64,000 bases of DNA, from the NCBI GenBank assembly GCA_964600235.1, contig CAZRIV010000007.1:1-64000 (forward strand). The letters run 5' to 3'. Of this stretch, positions 1 through 7,060 are shown piece by piece. The notes under the pieces were generated by a model. The model was not told where the DNA came from. It made no database searches and worked only from the letters and a program-made list of their open reading frames with translations. Position numbers and translations under genes: made by a program. This DNA is from MWEI01 sp964600235 (lineage in GTDB: Bacteria; Desulfobacterota; Desulfomonilia; UBA1062). The first letter of the stretch is position 1. Every line of letters starts with the position of its first letter.

Positions 1-49
1 TGGTGGTGCTTCAAAATATACCACCCATTCGAGGAGGCCTTACATAGTA

Positions 50-160
50 TCAATCGCTTCCACCTGACTCGCATATTGTCACAGTTTATGCGCGTCGCTT
101 CGCTCCGCCGACGCACAAACTGCGCCAACTACGGCTCGCAGTGAAGCGTATGTTAGCAGT
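50..160 (+). repeat. attC-like imperfect inverted repeat
   Basis: An outer pair CGCTTC (55-60) / GAAGCG (143-148) encloses an inner hairpin whose arms are CAGTTT (82-87) and AAACTG (117-122), followed by GTTAGC (152-157) just before the hydrolase gene. Long bulged hairpins ending in GTTRRRY are the hallmark of integron attC sites. The right-hand box fits only partly and no clean left box (RYYYAAC) is visible, so this is an attC-like candidate. It would be the recombination site of a cassette lying mostly outside the window to the left. Confidence 0.4.
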
Positions 161-177
161 TATTTGTGAGGCCATGT

Positions 178-927
178 ATGCCATTCATTGTAAACGAAAA
201 TAGGAAAATACATTATAGAGAAAATGGGGCGGGACCGTTGATGATTGTGCTTCCCGGCAACACAGCCTCTTCTTATTCCCATATCGATGATCTCGCTTAC
301 TTTGGACGATTCTTTCGTTCGGCGTCACTTGATTTTTGGGGCACCGGCTTATCAGATAGAGTTTCATCTTGGCCTGAAGATTGGTGGAATATAGCCGCCC
401 GTGATACCGTTAAACTTATTGAGATGACGGGGGAAGATAGTGGTATAATAATCGGTTGTAGCGGAGGCTCAGCCGTTGCATTACTGATAGCGATACTCTT
501 CCCATCGAAGGTGCGGGCCGTCATTGTGGACAGTGAACAGGAATCGTATCCCTCTGAACTTATAGATGCAGCCTTAAAGGACAGAAATAACAGGACTGCC
601 GATCAGGTAGCGTTTTGGCGAGATGCTCACGGAGAAGACTGGGAGCAGGTTGTCGAAGCTGACAGCCGGTTGCTTTCCGGTATGAAAAATCGGAAACATA
701 TGTTCAGTGGCCGACTCAAGGAAATCAAATGCCCCGTTCTTCTTGCAGGAAGCCTAATGGACGAGTTCATGCCGGATATTGGAAGTGGAATGATCTCAAT
801 GGCGAAACAGATTGAAAACAGCGAAATATATCTTGCAAACAAGGGTGGTCACCCCCTGATGTGGACGTGCACAAATGAGTTTCGAGATACGACCATGTCC
901 TTCTTGAGAAGAAAAGGAATCTGCTAA
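178..927 (+). CDS. alpha/beta hydrolase
   Basis: About 249 residues with the alpha/beta-hydrolase order: an oxyanion region LPGNTASS, a nucleophile elbow GCSGGS with Ser near residue 95, an acid candidate in the LMDEF segment, and a C-terminal GGHPLMW histidine. The ATG at 178 is chosen over a GTG at 166 because GAGG (168-171) sits 6 nt upstream of it. No signal peptide is visible. The substrate cannot be told from sequence. The gene is visibly AT-richer than the core genes after 2.6 kb. It lies between an attC-like fold and a short hairpin shared with the toxin-antitoxin units that follow, which suggests a mobile cassette. Confidence 0.8.
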   Translation: MPFIVNENRKIHYRENGAGPLMIVLPGNTASSYSHIDDLAYFGRFFRSASLDFWGTGLSDRVSSWPEDWWNIAARDTVKLIEMTGEDSGIIIGCSGGSAVALLIAILFPSKVRAVIVDSEQESYPSELIDAALKDRNNRTADQVAFWRDAHGEDWEQVVEADSRLLSGMKNRKHMFSGRLKEIKCPVLLAGSLMDEFMPDIGSGMISMAKQIENSEIYLANKGGHPLMWTCTNEFRDTTMSFLRRKGIC

Positions 928-935
928 CCAGCTAA

Positions 936-970
936 TCCACTGGACGGCTTTCAGCAGCCGGTGATCCGCA
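936..970 (+). repeat. cassette-end hairpin, copy 1
   Basis: A bulged hairpin starts just after the hydrolase stop codon. Its core GGACGGCTTTCAGCAGCC (from 942) differs at two positions from the 23-nt core shared by the copies at 1634 and 2301. It is followed by GTCGGAT (about 972), one mismatch from the attC right box GTTRRRY. There is no T-run, so it is not a typical intrinsic terminator. Confidence 0.55.
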
Positions 971-1008
971 CGTCGGATGCTTGTTGATGTAACACTGATA
1001 AGTATTGC

Positions 1009-1046
1009 TTGTTAATGCGCATTAAATGGTCTATTGTATGCGCATA
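1009..1046 (+). promoter_or_regulatory. ccdAB promoter with paired palindromic operator
   Basis: Two palindromes share the core ATGCGCAT: TTAATGCGCATTAA (1012-1025) and TATGCGCATA (1037-1046), with centres 23 bp apart. They overlap a plausible -35 TTGTTA (1009-1014) and, after 17 nt, a -10 TATTGT (1032-1037). CcdA-family antitoxins autoregulate by binding repeated short palindromes, so this is the expected operator site. Its use is inferred. Confidence 0.6.
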
Positions 1047-1057
1047 AGGAGGCATGT

Positions 1058-1306
1058 ATGCACGTTAATATCTATAATCCCAAGGCACCAAAAAAGGCTA
1101 CAAATCTAAGTATCAACAGTGATCTTCTCACCCAAGCAAAGCAGAACAATATCAACTTATCAAAGGCCTTAGAACAGCGCCTCATAGAGATGCTGCTCGA
1201 AGAAAAACGCTGTATTTGGAGAGAAGAGAATAAGGAAGCTATCGATGCTTATAATCGTAGAGTGGAAACCTCAGGAGTTTTTAGTGATAATTTAAGGAAC
1301 TTTTAA
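1058..1306 (+). CDS. ccdA: CcdA-type antitoxin
   Basis: 82 residues. The N-terminal part (KKATNLSINSDLLTQAK) fits the ribbon-helix-helix DNA-binding half. The C-terminal part has the CcdA toxin-binding pattern W-x-x-EN-x-EAI-x-AYN...G-x-FSD-x-x-R-x-F. The ATG at 1058 is preferred to an upstream TTG (1034) because AAGGAGG (1047-1053) lies 4 nt before it. The stop codon overlaps the ccdB start as TAATG, which points to translational coupling. The protein should neutralise CcdB and repress the operon through the palindromes upstream. Confidence 0.88.
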   Translation: MHVNIYNPKAPKKATNLSINSDLLTQAKQNNINLSKALEQRLIEMLLEEKRCIWREENKEAIDAYNRRVETSGVFSDNLRNF

Positions 1307-1620
1307 TGGCTCAATTTGATGTATACGAAAATCCAAATGAGCATACGAGGAAAAATGTTCCTTATCTTCTTGATCTTCAAGCTGATCTCCTCAATACCCT
1401 TGCAACAAGAGTTGTAGCACCACTCGTGAGTTCATCAGTAATGGGAAAGCCTATTGAACATCTTAATCCACAATTCCAGATAAAACGTAAAACTGTTTAC
1501 ATGTCCTCCGCAGAATTGGCTGGTGTTCCTGTTCGCGCATTGGGAGAAAAGGTCGGATCTCTAAAAGATCAACGCCATATTATTATCTCAGCTCTTGATT
1601 TCTTATTTACAGGTTTCTAA
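1306..1620 (+). CDS. ccdB: CcdB-type gyrase poison toxin
   Basis: 104 residues, the usual CcdB length, with the family pattern QFDVYENPN at the N-terminus, a central DLQADLL, and VPVRALGE-V toward the C-terminus. CcdB proteins trap DNA gyrase through their last residues. The F-plasmid protein ends in Trp-Gly-Ile, whereas this one ends LFTGF, like Vibrio chromosomal CcdB proteins that end in TGI. The key Trp is therefore replaced by Thr, but in a way seen in active relatives. It overlaps ccdA by 1 nt. Confidence 0.88.
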   Translation: MAQFDVYENPNEHTRKNVPYLLDLQADLLNTLATRVVAPLVSSSVMGKPIEHLNPQFQIKRKTVYMSSAELAGVPVRALGEKVGSLKDQRHIIISALDFLFTGF

Positions 1621-1667
1621 AGGCATCCAACCAGGACGGCTTACAGCCGCCGGTGATGCCCGCGTTA
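1617..1667 (+). repeat. cassette-end hairpin, copy 2
   Basis: Begins at the ccdB stop codon. Outer arms GGCATC (1622-1627) / GATGCC (1655-1660) enclose a bulged inner hairpin with CGGCT-TAC-AGCCG at its tip. The 23-nt core at 1634-1656 is identical to that at 2301-2323. GCGTTA (1662-1667) follows, resembling the start of an attC right box. Confidence 0.6.
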
Positions 1668-1681
1668 TCTTCTTTGAGCTA

Positions 1682-1718
1682 TTGACAAATATGCACATAT
1701 GATGCATACAGATGCATA
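1682..1718 (+). promoter_or_regulatory. vapBC promoter/operator region
   Basis: A perfect -35 TTGACA (1682-1687) is followed after 17 nt by CATACA (1705-1710), a poor -10. The octamer GATGCATA is directly repeated at 1701-1708 and 1711-1718, within a run of overlapping ATGCAT and CATATG palindromes. VapB RHH proteins bind such repeats for autoregulation. A start near 1717 would make vapB nearly leaderless, and no ribosome-binding site is visible. Moderately uncertain. Confidence 0.4.
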
Positions 1719-1915
1719 TGAGAACGACATTAAATATAGATACCGACACCTTAAACAAAGCCAGTAAGCTCACAGGGATCAAAGAAAAAACAGCTTTAGT
1801 CCACCGTGGACTTGAAGCGCTCATTGCAATCGAGAGCAGCAAGAGGCTCGCCAAATTGGGTGGGACAGAGAAGGACCTCCAGCCTATTCCCAGGCGCAGG
1901 CAGTCTGGATCTTAA
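1718..1915 (+). CDS. vapB: VapB-type antitoxin
   Basis: About 65 residues beginning MRTTLNIDTDTLNKA, the typical start of the VapB ribbon-helix-helix family. It ends in a basic, flexible tail (IPRRRQ) suited to toxin wrapping. An in-frame ATG at 1712 would add two residues; the family start favours 1718. It ends 2 nt before vapC, with which it forms a two-gene operon. Confidence 0.85.
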   Translation: MRTTLNIDTDTLNKASKLTGIKEKTALVHRGLEALIAIESSKRLAKLGGTEKDLQPIPRRRQSGS

Positions 1916-1917
1916 TA

Positions 1918-2280
1918 ATGGTTCTGGTTGACACATCAATTTGGATTGACCATTTAAAAAAAGGAAATACTTCTCTTGAAAATCTGCTCATCGGCATGGA
2001 CGTAATATGCCATCCTTTTATTATTGGTGAGCTTGCCTGCGGCAATCTGCGTAATAGAAAAGAGATCCTTTCATTGCTTCATTCTCTCCCTAGAGTTACT
2101 GTCTTGGAGCATGATGAGATTTTGTATTTTATTGAGAGTAAAAAGCTTATGGGAATCGGAATAGGCTTAATTGATGTACATTTACTTGCATCTGCTCATC
2201 TTGCTCATGCTTCTCTATGGACCATAGACAAGAAATTGCTCAATGCTTCAGATGCTCTTGGCATTTCATACACAAGCTGA
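1918..2280 (+). CDS. vapC: VapC-type PIN-domain ribonuclease toxin
   Basis: 120 residues, a typical VapC length. It carries the PIN-domain acidic residues: Asp5 in VDTSIW, Glu in IGELACG (near 38), Asp in GLIDVHLLASA (near 95) and Asp in WTIDKKL (near 113). Such toxins cleave tRNA or rRNA with Mg2+. The start lies 2 nt after the vapB stop, so translation is probably coupled. The gene is followed by a third copy of the cassette-end hairpin. Confidence 0.9.
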   Translation: MVLVDTSIWIDHLKKGNTSLENLLIGMDVICHPFIIGELACGNLRNRKEILSLLHSLPRVTVLEHDEILYFIESKKLMGIGIGLIDVHLLASAHLAHASLWTIDKKLLNASDALGISYTS

Positions 2281-2296
2281 AGATAACCAAAGAATG

Positions 2297-2322
2297 CACC
2301 GGACGGCTTACAGCCGCCGGTG
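2297..2322 (+). repeat. cassette-end hairpin, copy 3
   Basis: Near-perfect hairpin: CACCGG, an unpaired A, CGGCT, loop TAC, AGCCG, CCGGTG. A single extrahelical base on one side is a known feature of folded attC strands. GTAGGAC (about 2331) follows, one mismatch from GTTRRRY. It lies directly after vapC. Confidence 0.6.
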
Positions 2323-2450
2323 ACCCTTACGTAGGACTTGTCAGGTTTTACTCATCGGCGGTCAATGTGCCAAACGTGGACCTTCACCGGTTGCCACGGG
2401 CTGACAAGTGTGATAATGCTTGTTGTCTACGATTCATAAGGAGGACAGAC

Positions 2451-2642
2451 ATGATTAGCACGACACATCTCCTCATTCTGCTGGTTATCGTACTGGTTAT
2501 CTTCGGTGCCGGCAAGCTGCCCGAGGTGGGAGCGGCACTGGGGAAGGGAATAAAGAACTTCAAGTCCGCTGTGGATGAAACCACGAGCAGCAGCAAGGAT
2601 ACGAAAGGCGACATCGAGGACAAGAACAAGGATCAGAAATAA
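2451..2642 (+). CDS. tatA: Sec-independent translocase TatA/E
   Basis: 63 residues: one N-terminal membrane helix (about 5-20), the FGAGKLPEVG hinge, an amphipathic helix (GAALGKGIKNFKSA), then a short charged tail. This is the TatA/E layout. TatA oligomers form the translocation element for folded proteins, and no tatB or tatC is present here. The ATG at 2451 follows AAGGAGG (2438-2444). An extended -10-like TGTGATAAT (2409-2417) lies upstream with a weak TTGCCA at 2391. This is the first core-like gene after the accessory strip. Confidence 0.92.
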   Translation: MISTTHLLILLVIVLVIFGAGKLPEVGAALGKGIKNFKSAVDETTSSSKDTKGDIEDKNKDQK

Positions 2643-2775
2643 TCCTGACAGAGCTTATCCAGTCTCGCTTCCCCTGTTCCACGCACAGCCTTTCCGCATG
2701 AATGCCCGCGGCAAACAACCGGCAGTAATACGTTCATCAGAATTCCTATGGATTACAGGTCCGCACTTGGATGGA

Positions 2776-2823
2776 GATAATAAAGCTGCCGTTTCATCAT
2801 GTCGGGCATGAGGAAACGGCAGC
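2776..2823 (-). terminator. terminator of the pgk-tpiA-secG operon
   Basis: An 11-bp perfect stem GCTGCCGTTTC (2785-2795) / GAAACGGCAGC (2813-2823) has an inner CATG/CATG pair in its loop. On the minus strand it is followed by TTTATTAT. It lies 10 nt beyond the secG stop codon. Confidence 0.85.
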
Positions 2824-2832
2824 GGTTATCGG

Positions 2833-3228
2833 CTATTTCGTGGCGGGTGCAGGTGCAGGCGCCGGGGCCTGTGGCTGTGCAGGCGCTGCGGGGATTGTTG
2901 CAGGCGCCTTTGCGGCCGGTGCCGCACCGGGTACTGCGGGCGCGGGCATGGTCTGGCCTGCAGGCGCCGGAACGTCCGACATGACGCTCTTGGAAGGCCT
3001 GTGAAGCGCGAAGAAACCCAGGGTGAACGAGGTGACCATGAACACGACCACCAGCACCCGTGTGGCCTTATTCATGAAGTCCACCGGGCCCGAGCTGCCG
3101 AAGAGGGCCTGAGATCCGGAACCTCCGAAAACCGCGCCGATATCGGCGCCCTTGCCGGCCTGCAGGAGCACGGCCACGATGAGACAGATACATGCCAGAA
3201 TGTGGACTGTTAAAAGAAGCGCATACAT
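2833..3228 (-). CDS. secG: protein translocase subunit SecG
   Basis: 131 residues. Two membrane helices (about 2-22 and 55-75) flank the SecG loop GKGADIGAVFGGSGSQALFGSSG. SecG assists SecYEG-dependent export. After about residue 85 the protein is an extended Ala/Pro-rich tail (APAPAPAPATK at the end), longer than the compact E. coli form, probably disordered and cytoplasmic or periplasm-facing. It is the last gene of pgk-tpiA-secG, 6 nt after tpiA, and is followed by a strong terminator. Confidence 0.95.
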   Translation of the reverse strand: MYALLLTVHILACICLIVAVLLQAGKGADIGAVFGGSGSQALFGSSGPVDFMNKATRVLVVVFMVTSFTLGFFALHRPSKSVMSDVPAPAGQTMPAPAVPGAAPAAKAPATIPAAPAQPQAPAPAPAPATK

Positions 3229-3234
3229 GTTTTT

Positions 3235-3990
3235 TTACCCTCTATATCGAATTATTCTCTCGAACGATGCCACCTCGAGGCTTGCGCCTCCGACGAGGGC
3301 CCCGTCGATGTCTTCCTGTGCCATGAGTATGTCGATGTTGTCCGGCTTCACGCTGCCTCCGTACAGGATGCGTATGGCCCCGGCAGCCTCCGGGCCGAAG
3401 AGCTCTTTGAGCTGCGCACGGATGAAGGAGTGGACCTCCTGGGCCATCTCCGGCGTGGCCGTCTTCCCCGTGCCGATGGCCCATACCGGTTCATAGGCTA
3501 CCACCAGGTGTGCTGCCTGAGCCGCGCCGACACCCTTCAGGCCGCCTTTCATCTGGGTGCTGATGACGGACAGTGTCTTGCCGGCCTCACGCTCGGCCAG
3601 GGTCTCACCCACGCACGCGACAGGGGTGATTCCTGCCCTGACGCAGGCCAGCAGCCGTTTGTTCACGGTCTCATCGGTCTCGGAGAAATACTGTCTGCGT
3701 TCGGAATGGCCGATGATGGCAAAGCGTGCGCCCGTGCTCCTGATCATGGGGGCGCTCATCTCACCGGTATAGGCCCCCTGATCCTCCCAGAAGACGTTCT
3801 GTGCCCCCACAAACACCGATGAATCCACCAGCGCGTGCACGAGGGGGTAGATATAGAGCGCAGGGGGGCAGACAAGGATTTCCCTGTCCTGTACGTCCTT
3901 GACCCGGGAGGCGAGCTCCTCTGCAAAAAGGACCGCCTCTTCCTCGGCCTTGAACATCTTCCAGTTACCTGCAATCAGGGCTTTTCTCAT
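3235..3990 (-). CDS. tpiA: triosephosphate isomerase
   Basis: 251 residues, full length for the family. Active-site elements are all present: Asn9 and Lys11 in GNWKM, the electrophilic His in IIGHSERR, the catalytic Glu in AYEPVWAIGTG, and the phosphate-binding GGSV and GGASL loops. It interconverts dihydroxyacetone phosphate and glyceraldehyde 3-phosphate. It starts 7 nt after the pgk stop in a conserved glycolysis-export operon. Confidence 0.97.
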   Translation of the reverse strand: MRKALIAGNWKMFKAEEEAVLFAEELASRVKDVQDREILVCPPALYIYPLVHALVDSSVFVGAQNVFWEDQGAYTGEMSAPMIRSTGARFAIIGHSERRQYFSETDETVNKRLLACVRAGITPVACVGETLAEREAGKTLSVISTQMKGGLKGVGAAQAAHLVVAYEPVWAIGTGKTATPEMAQEVHSFIRAQLKELFGPEAAGAIRILYGGSVKPDNIDILMAQEDIDGALVGGASLEVASFERIIRYRG

Positions 3991-3997
3991 ATTTTTC

Positions 3998-5182
3998 CTA
4001 CTTGTCCAGCACAGCCACTCCGGGCAGTATCCTGCCGCCGAGCATCTCCAAAAATGCCCCGCCGGCCGTGGACACGAAGCTTACCTTGTCCGTCAGGCCG
4101 CTCTTGTGAAGTGCAGCATCTGTATCACCCCCGCCGACAATGGTCAAGCCTTTGGATGAGGCCACGTCCTTGGCGACGGACATGGTTCCGGCTGAAAAGT
4201 CCTTTTTCTCGAAGACGCCCATGGGCCCGTTCCATATGATGGTCCTGCAGTCCTTCAACGCCGCGGAAAACAGGTGCGAACTGGCCGGGCCGAGGTCAAG
4301 GGCCATGAGGTCATCCGGTATCTCCTGGATGGTCGTCACCTTTATGGTCTGGCCGTCTTTGGGTTCTGCAGCGCATACGGCGTCCACGGGCAGGTAGAGC
4401 TTCACACCCTTGTCCCTGGCCTTGGCCATGATGGACCGGGCCGTGTCCAGGAGGTCTTCCTCCACCAGGGACTTGCCGATACCCTGGCCCAGCGCCTTGA
4501 TGAAGGTGAAGGCCATGCCCCCGCCGATAAGGATCTTGTCGGCCTTGTCCAGGAGATTTTCCACCAGTTCGAGCTTGTCCGAGACCTTGGCGCCTCCCAT
4601 CACCGCCGCAAAGGGTCGCTCGGGGTTCAGCAGGGCCTTGTTGATGTACTCCACCTCTTTCAGGAGCAGGAACCCTGCGGCACAGTCCCTGATATGGTCG
4701 CACACGCCTGCGGTGGAGGCATGCGCCCTGTGGGCCGTGGCAAAGGCATCGTCCACGTAGACGTCTCCCAGGGATGCCAGGGCCTTTGAAAAGTCGGGGT
4801 TGTTCTTTTCCTCCTCTGCATGGAAGCGCAGGTTTTCCAGGAGGAGTACGTCTCCGGGCTTGAGCTCGCCCACCATGGCCTGGACCTTGTCGCCGATGCA
4901 GTCGGGCGCCATGTTCACGCTGGTGCCCAGCAGTTCGGACAGCCTCCTGGCCACGGGGATAAGGCTCTGTTTCTTGTCCACCTTGCCCTTGGGCCTGCCG
5001 AGGTGCGACATGAGTATGACCTTGGCTCCCTTGCCGATGGCATGATGGATGGTCGGGAGCGCCGCCTTGATGCGGGCGTCGTCGGTGATGGTGCCTTTTT
5101 CATCCAGCGGCACATTGAAGTCAACCCTGATAAGCACCCGTTTGTCTTTCAGGTTCAGGTCTTTGATTGACTTTATACCCAT
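3998..5182 (-). CDS. pgk: phosphoglycerate kinase
   Basis: 394 residues with the complete pattern: RVDFNVPLD near the N-terminus, MSHLGRPKG, the ADP-site segment GGAKVSDK, WNGPMGVFE, and the phosphate-binding GGGDTDAAL near the C-terminus. It catalyses 1,3-bisphosphoglycerate + ADP to 3-phosphoglycerate + ATP. A good AAGGAGG precedes the ATG. It is the first gene of the operon; the 168 nt upstream is shared with the divergent gene at 5351. Confidence 0.97.
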   Translation of the reverse strand: MGIKSIKDLNLKDKRVLIRVDFNVPLDEKGTITDDARIKAALPTIHHAIGKGAKVILMSHLGRPKGKVDKKQSLIPVARRLSELLGTSVNMAPDCIGDKVQAMVGELKPGDVLLLENLRFHAEEEKNNPDFSKALASLGDVYVDDAFATAHRAHASTAGVCDHIRDCAAGFLLLKEVEYINKALLNPERPFAAVMGGAKVSDKLELVENLLDKADKILIGGGMAFTFIKALGQGIGKSLVEEDLLDTARSIMAKARDKGVKLYLPVDAVCAAEPKDGQTIKVTTIQEIPDDLMALDLGPASSHLFSAALKDCRTIIWNGPMGVFEKKDFSAGTMSVAKDVASSKGLTIVGGGDTDAALHKSGLTDKVSFVSTAGGAFLEMLGGRILPGVAVLDK

Positions 5183-5350
5183 TTTTCTTCCTCCTTATGG
5201 TATATGGCCTGCGCCTTCAAAAGCGCTTGATTGCATGGAATAGATATAATACTTCGCGAAAAGAATACCGGTGTCTCAACATTGACCCCTTTACAAACCA
5301 TTGAACATCCCATTACATACCATAGCAAGGCGGTTTTGTCATGAACGAAC

Positions 5351-6076
5351 ATGAACAATTCCCGGCAGGTATCCATGGATAATGCAGGCAACCTACATGA
5401 TGTTGAATTCATAAGCGCTATCGGTGAGCGGTTCAGGAGGCTTATCGGCACCCTGGTCAAGGGCAATATGAAGCGAGCCCGCTCACTTGCCCTTCAGGTC
5501 AGCCGCGAAATCCCCGCTGACGGCGAGCGCATCGCCTTTCAGAATCTCATCGAGGATCTGGCCCAGGGCCAGGCTTTCCGCAATGCCTTCATCAACATGC
5601 CCTCAGCAGTGCCCGGCATCGGTACCGTCATTTCATGGGCGCTCATCAGCCTGGAGGATTTCTTTGTCCTTGACCAGGCCGTGACACTCATCATGGCCTT
5701 GAGCATCCTCCATGGAATCGATCCTGAGCATGACGGGGGCATGGAGGAATTCGTCATCGCGGTGGCAGGTGAGGCATACGGCATTGCATCACCAGGGCCC
5801 TCCCGTAACACAGAGGCCTTTGTGAAGAACTTCCTGATAAAACTCCTGCCCGCCAGGTACGTGAATTTCGGCCTGTCCAGGTGGGTGAAGGCCTTCATCA
5901 GAAGGCTGCTTCCCTTCAGGAGGAAATCCCGCCTCATGCCCATCGGCTTTGGTGTCCTTATGGCTGCCTGGGATGCCTATGATACGATCGTGAAGGTGGG
6001 GCGCATAACGCTGCGCGAACTGCCCGCGAAGTCACTCCGGAGGGAATCTGCGCAACGGTTTGAAAAAGAGGCTTAA
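5351..6076 (+). CDS. hypothetical protein, possibly EcsC-like
   Basis: 241 residues, family not firmly recognised. The middle has a mildly hydrophobic stretch (AVPGIGTVISWALISLED, about 86-103) and the end has MPIGFGVLMAAWDAYDTIVK, with basic segments between (RRLLPFRRKSR). This alternation of Gly/Pro-containing hydrophobic helices is reminiscent of EcsC-type proteins, but that is a guess. An in-frame ATG at 5375 is an alternative start, and no strong ribosome-binding site favours either. Its 3' end overlaps the convergent ACT-protein gene by 4 nt. Confidence 0.55.
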   Translation: MNNSRQVSMDNAGNLHDVEFISAIGERFRRLIGTLVKGNMKRARSLALQVSREIPADGERIAFQNLIEDLAQGQAFRNAFINMPSAVPGIGTVISWALISLEDFFVLDQAVTLIMALSILHGIDPEHDGGMEEFVIAVAGEAYGIASPGPSRNTEAFVKNFLIKLLPARYVNFGLSRWVKAFIRRLLPFRRKSRLMPIGFGVLMAAWDAYDTIVKVGRITLRELPAKSLRRESAQRFEKEA

Positions 6077-6501
6077 AGACGGTAGAGGTCCTTGTCCCAG
6101 AGCTTTACCCAGTTCCTTTTCAGGACCTCGGTGGCGACCTTGAGATTGTCGACCTCGAGGATCATGATGGGGTTCGACGCCCTGCCGATGTATGGGTACA
6201 TGGAAATGGCGTTGATCTTCGCCTCTCGCAGCGGCTTGAGAACGGCATTCATGCCGCCTGGATGGTCAGGCATCTCCACAGCCAGGACTTCGGCCTCATC
6301 GTAATCAATGTTTTCCGTTCCAAAGGCATTCTTTGCCTTTTTGGGATCATCCACGACAATGCAGACAGAGGAGACATCCTTGGATTCCAGTCCCACCGAG
6401 ATGGCCCGGATGTTCACGCCATGCTTTGCAAGCACGTCAGAGAGGTATGAGAGCTTTCCGGACACGTTGGCTGTCTGGAGACGGAACTGTTTGACAGACA
6501 T
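6073..6501 (-). CDS. tandem ACT-domain protein
   Basis: 142 residues folding as two ACT-type modules: MSVKQFRLQTANVSGKLSYL...NIRAISVG, then LAVEMPDHPGGMNAVLKPLREAKINAISMYPYIG. ACT domains bind amino acids or other small ligands and regulate enzymes. It lies 3 nt downstream of the oxidoreductase gamma gene, so it is the last gene of that operon. It may sense a branched-chain or aromatic amino acid related to the 2-oxoacid substrate. Confidence 0.85.
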   Translation of the reverse strand: MSVKQFRLQTANVSGKLSYLSDVLAKHGVNIRAISVGLESKDVSSVCIVVDDPKKAKNAFGTENIDYDEAEVLAVEMPDHPGGMNAVLKPLREAKINAISMYPYIGRASNPIMILEVDNLKVATEVLKRNWVKLWDKDLYRL

Positions 6502-6504
6502 GGT

Positions 6505-7050
6505 CTACTTCTCCTTCTGAAAATATTCATACCCGACCTTCAAGGCCTCGACATTCTTGTCCTTGAACTTTGCCTTTCCCTTGCCGAGGATGATATCCAT
6601 ATTGTCGATCATGGTGGAGAACTTCACCTGGTGGGTCCTTTTCACAAAGGCACCCAGCATGATCATGTTGCCGTACTGTTCTCCCACCGTGGCCCGCGCC
6701 AGGTCGTTGACCGGGATCTCCACGAGTTCGATATCCCCCCTGCCGGGCCTGTCGGTGACGATGCTGGAGTTGATGAAGATCTCTCCGCCGGAGGCCCCCT
6801 GGTTCTGGAGCCTGAGCAGGGATTCGTTGTCCATGATGACCAGGTAGTCGGGAGACGATGCCACAGGCGAGGCGATCTCCTCATCCGAGATGGCGATGGT
6901 GCACGTCGTTATGCCGCCGCGCATCTCGGCGCCGTAGCTCGGGAGATAGGTTACCTCGTGACCTTCGATCATGGCCGTCCAGGCGAGGCACAGTCCTGAA
7001 AACAGGATTCCCTGTCCGCCTATACCGCTCATGATGGTCTTCTGAAGCAT
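6505..7050 (-). CDS. 2-oxoacid:ferredoxin oxidoreductase, gamma subunit
   Basis: 181 residues of the pyruvate/ketoisovalerate oxidoreductase gamma family, with the N-terminal GIGGQGILFSG glycine-rich motif and YGAEMRGG, which contact the CoA and TPP environment in these enzymes. It is encoded with the beta, alpha and ferredoxin-like delta subunits (order delta-alpha-beta-gamma). Substrate choice (2-oxoglutarate, 2-oxoisovalerate or indolepyruvate type) cannot be fixed by eye. Confidence 0.92.
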   Translation of the reverse strand: MLQKTIMSGIGGQGILFSGLCLAWTAMIEGHEVTYLPSYGAEMRGGITTCTIAISDEEIASPVASSPDYLVIMDNESLLRLQNQGASGGEIFINSSIVTDRPGRGDIELVEIPVNDLARATVGEQYGNMIMLGAFVKRTHQVKFSTMIDNMDIILGKGKAKFKDKNVEALKVGYEYFQKEK

Positions 7051-7060
7051 ATCTGTTCCC

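Noticed and set aside
2771..3004. Gly/Ala-rich + strand frame of about 77 codons
   Set aside because: Antisense of the Ala/Pro-rich tail of SecG; repetitive composition explains it.
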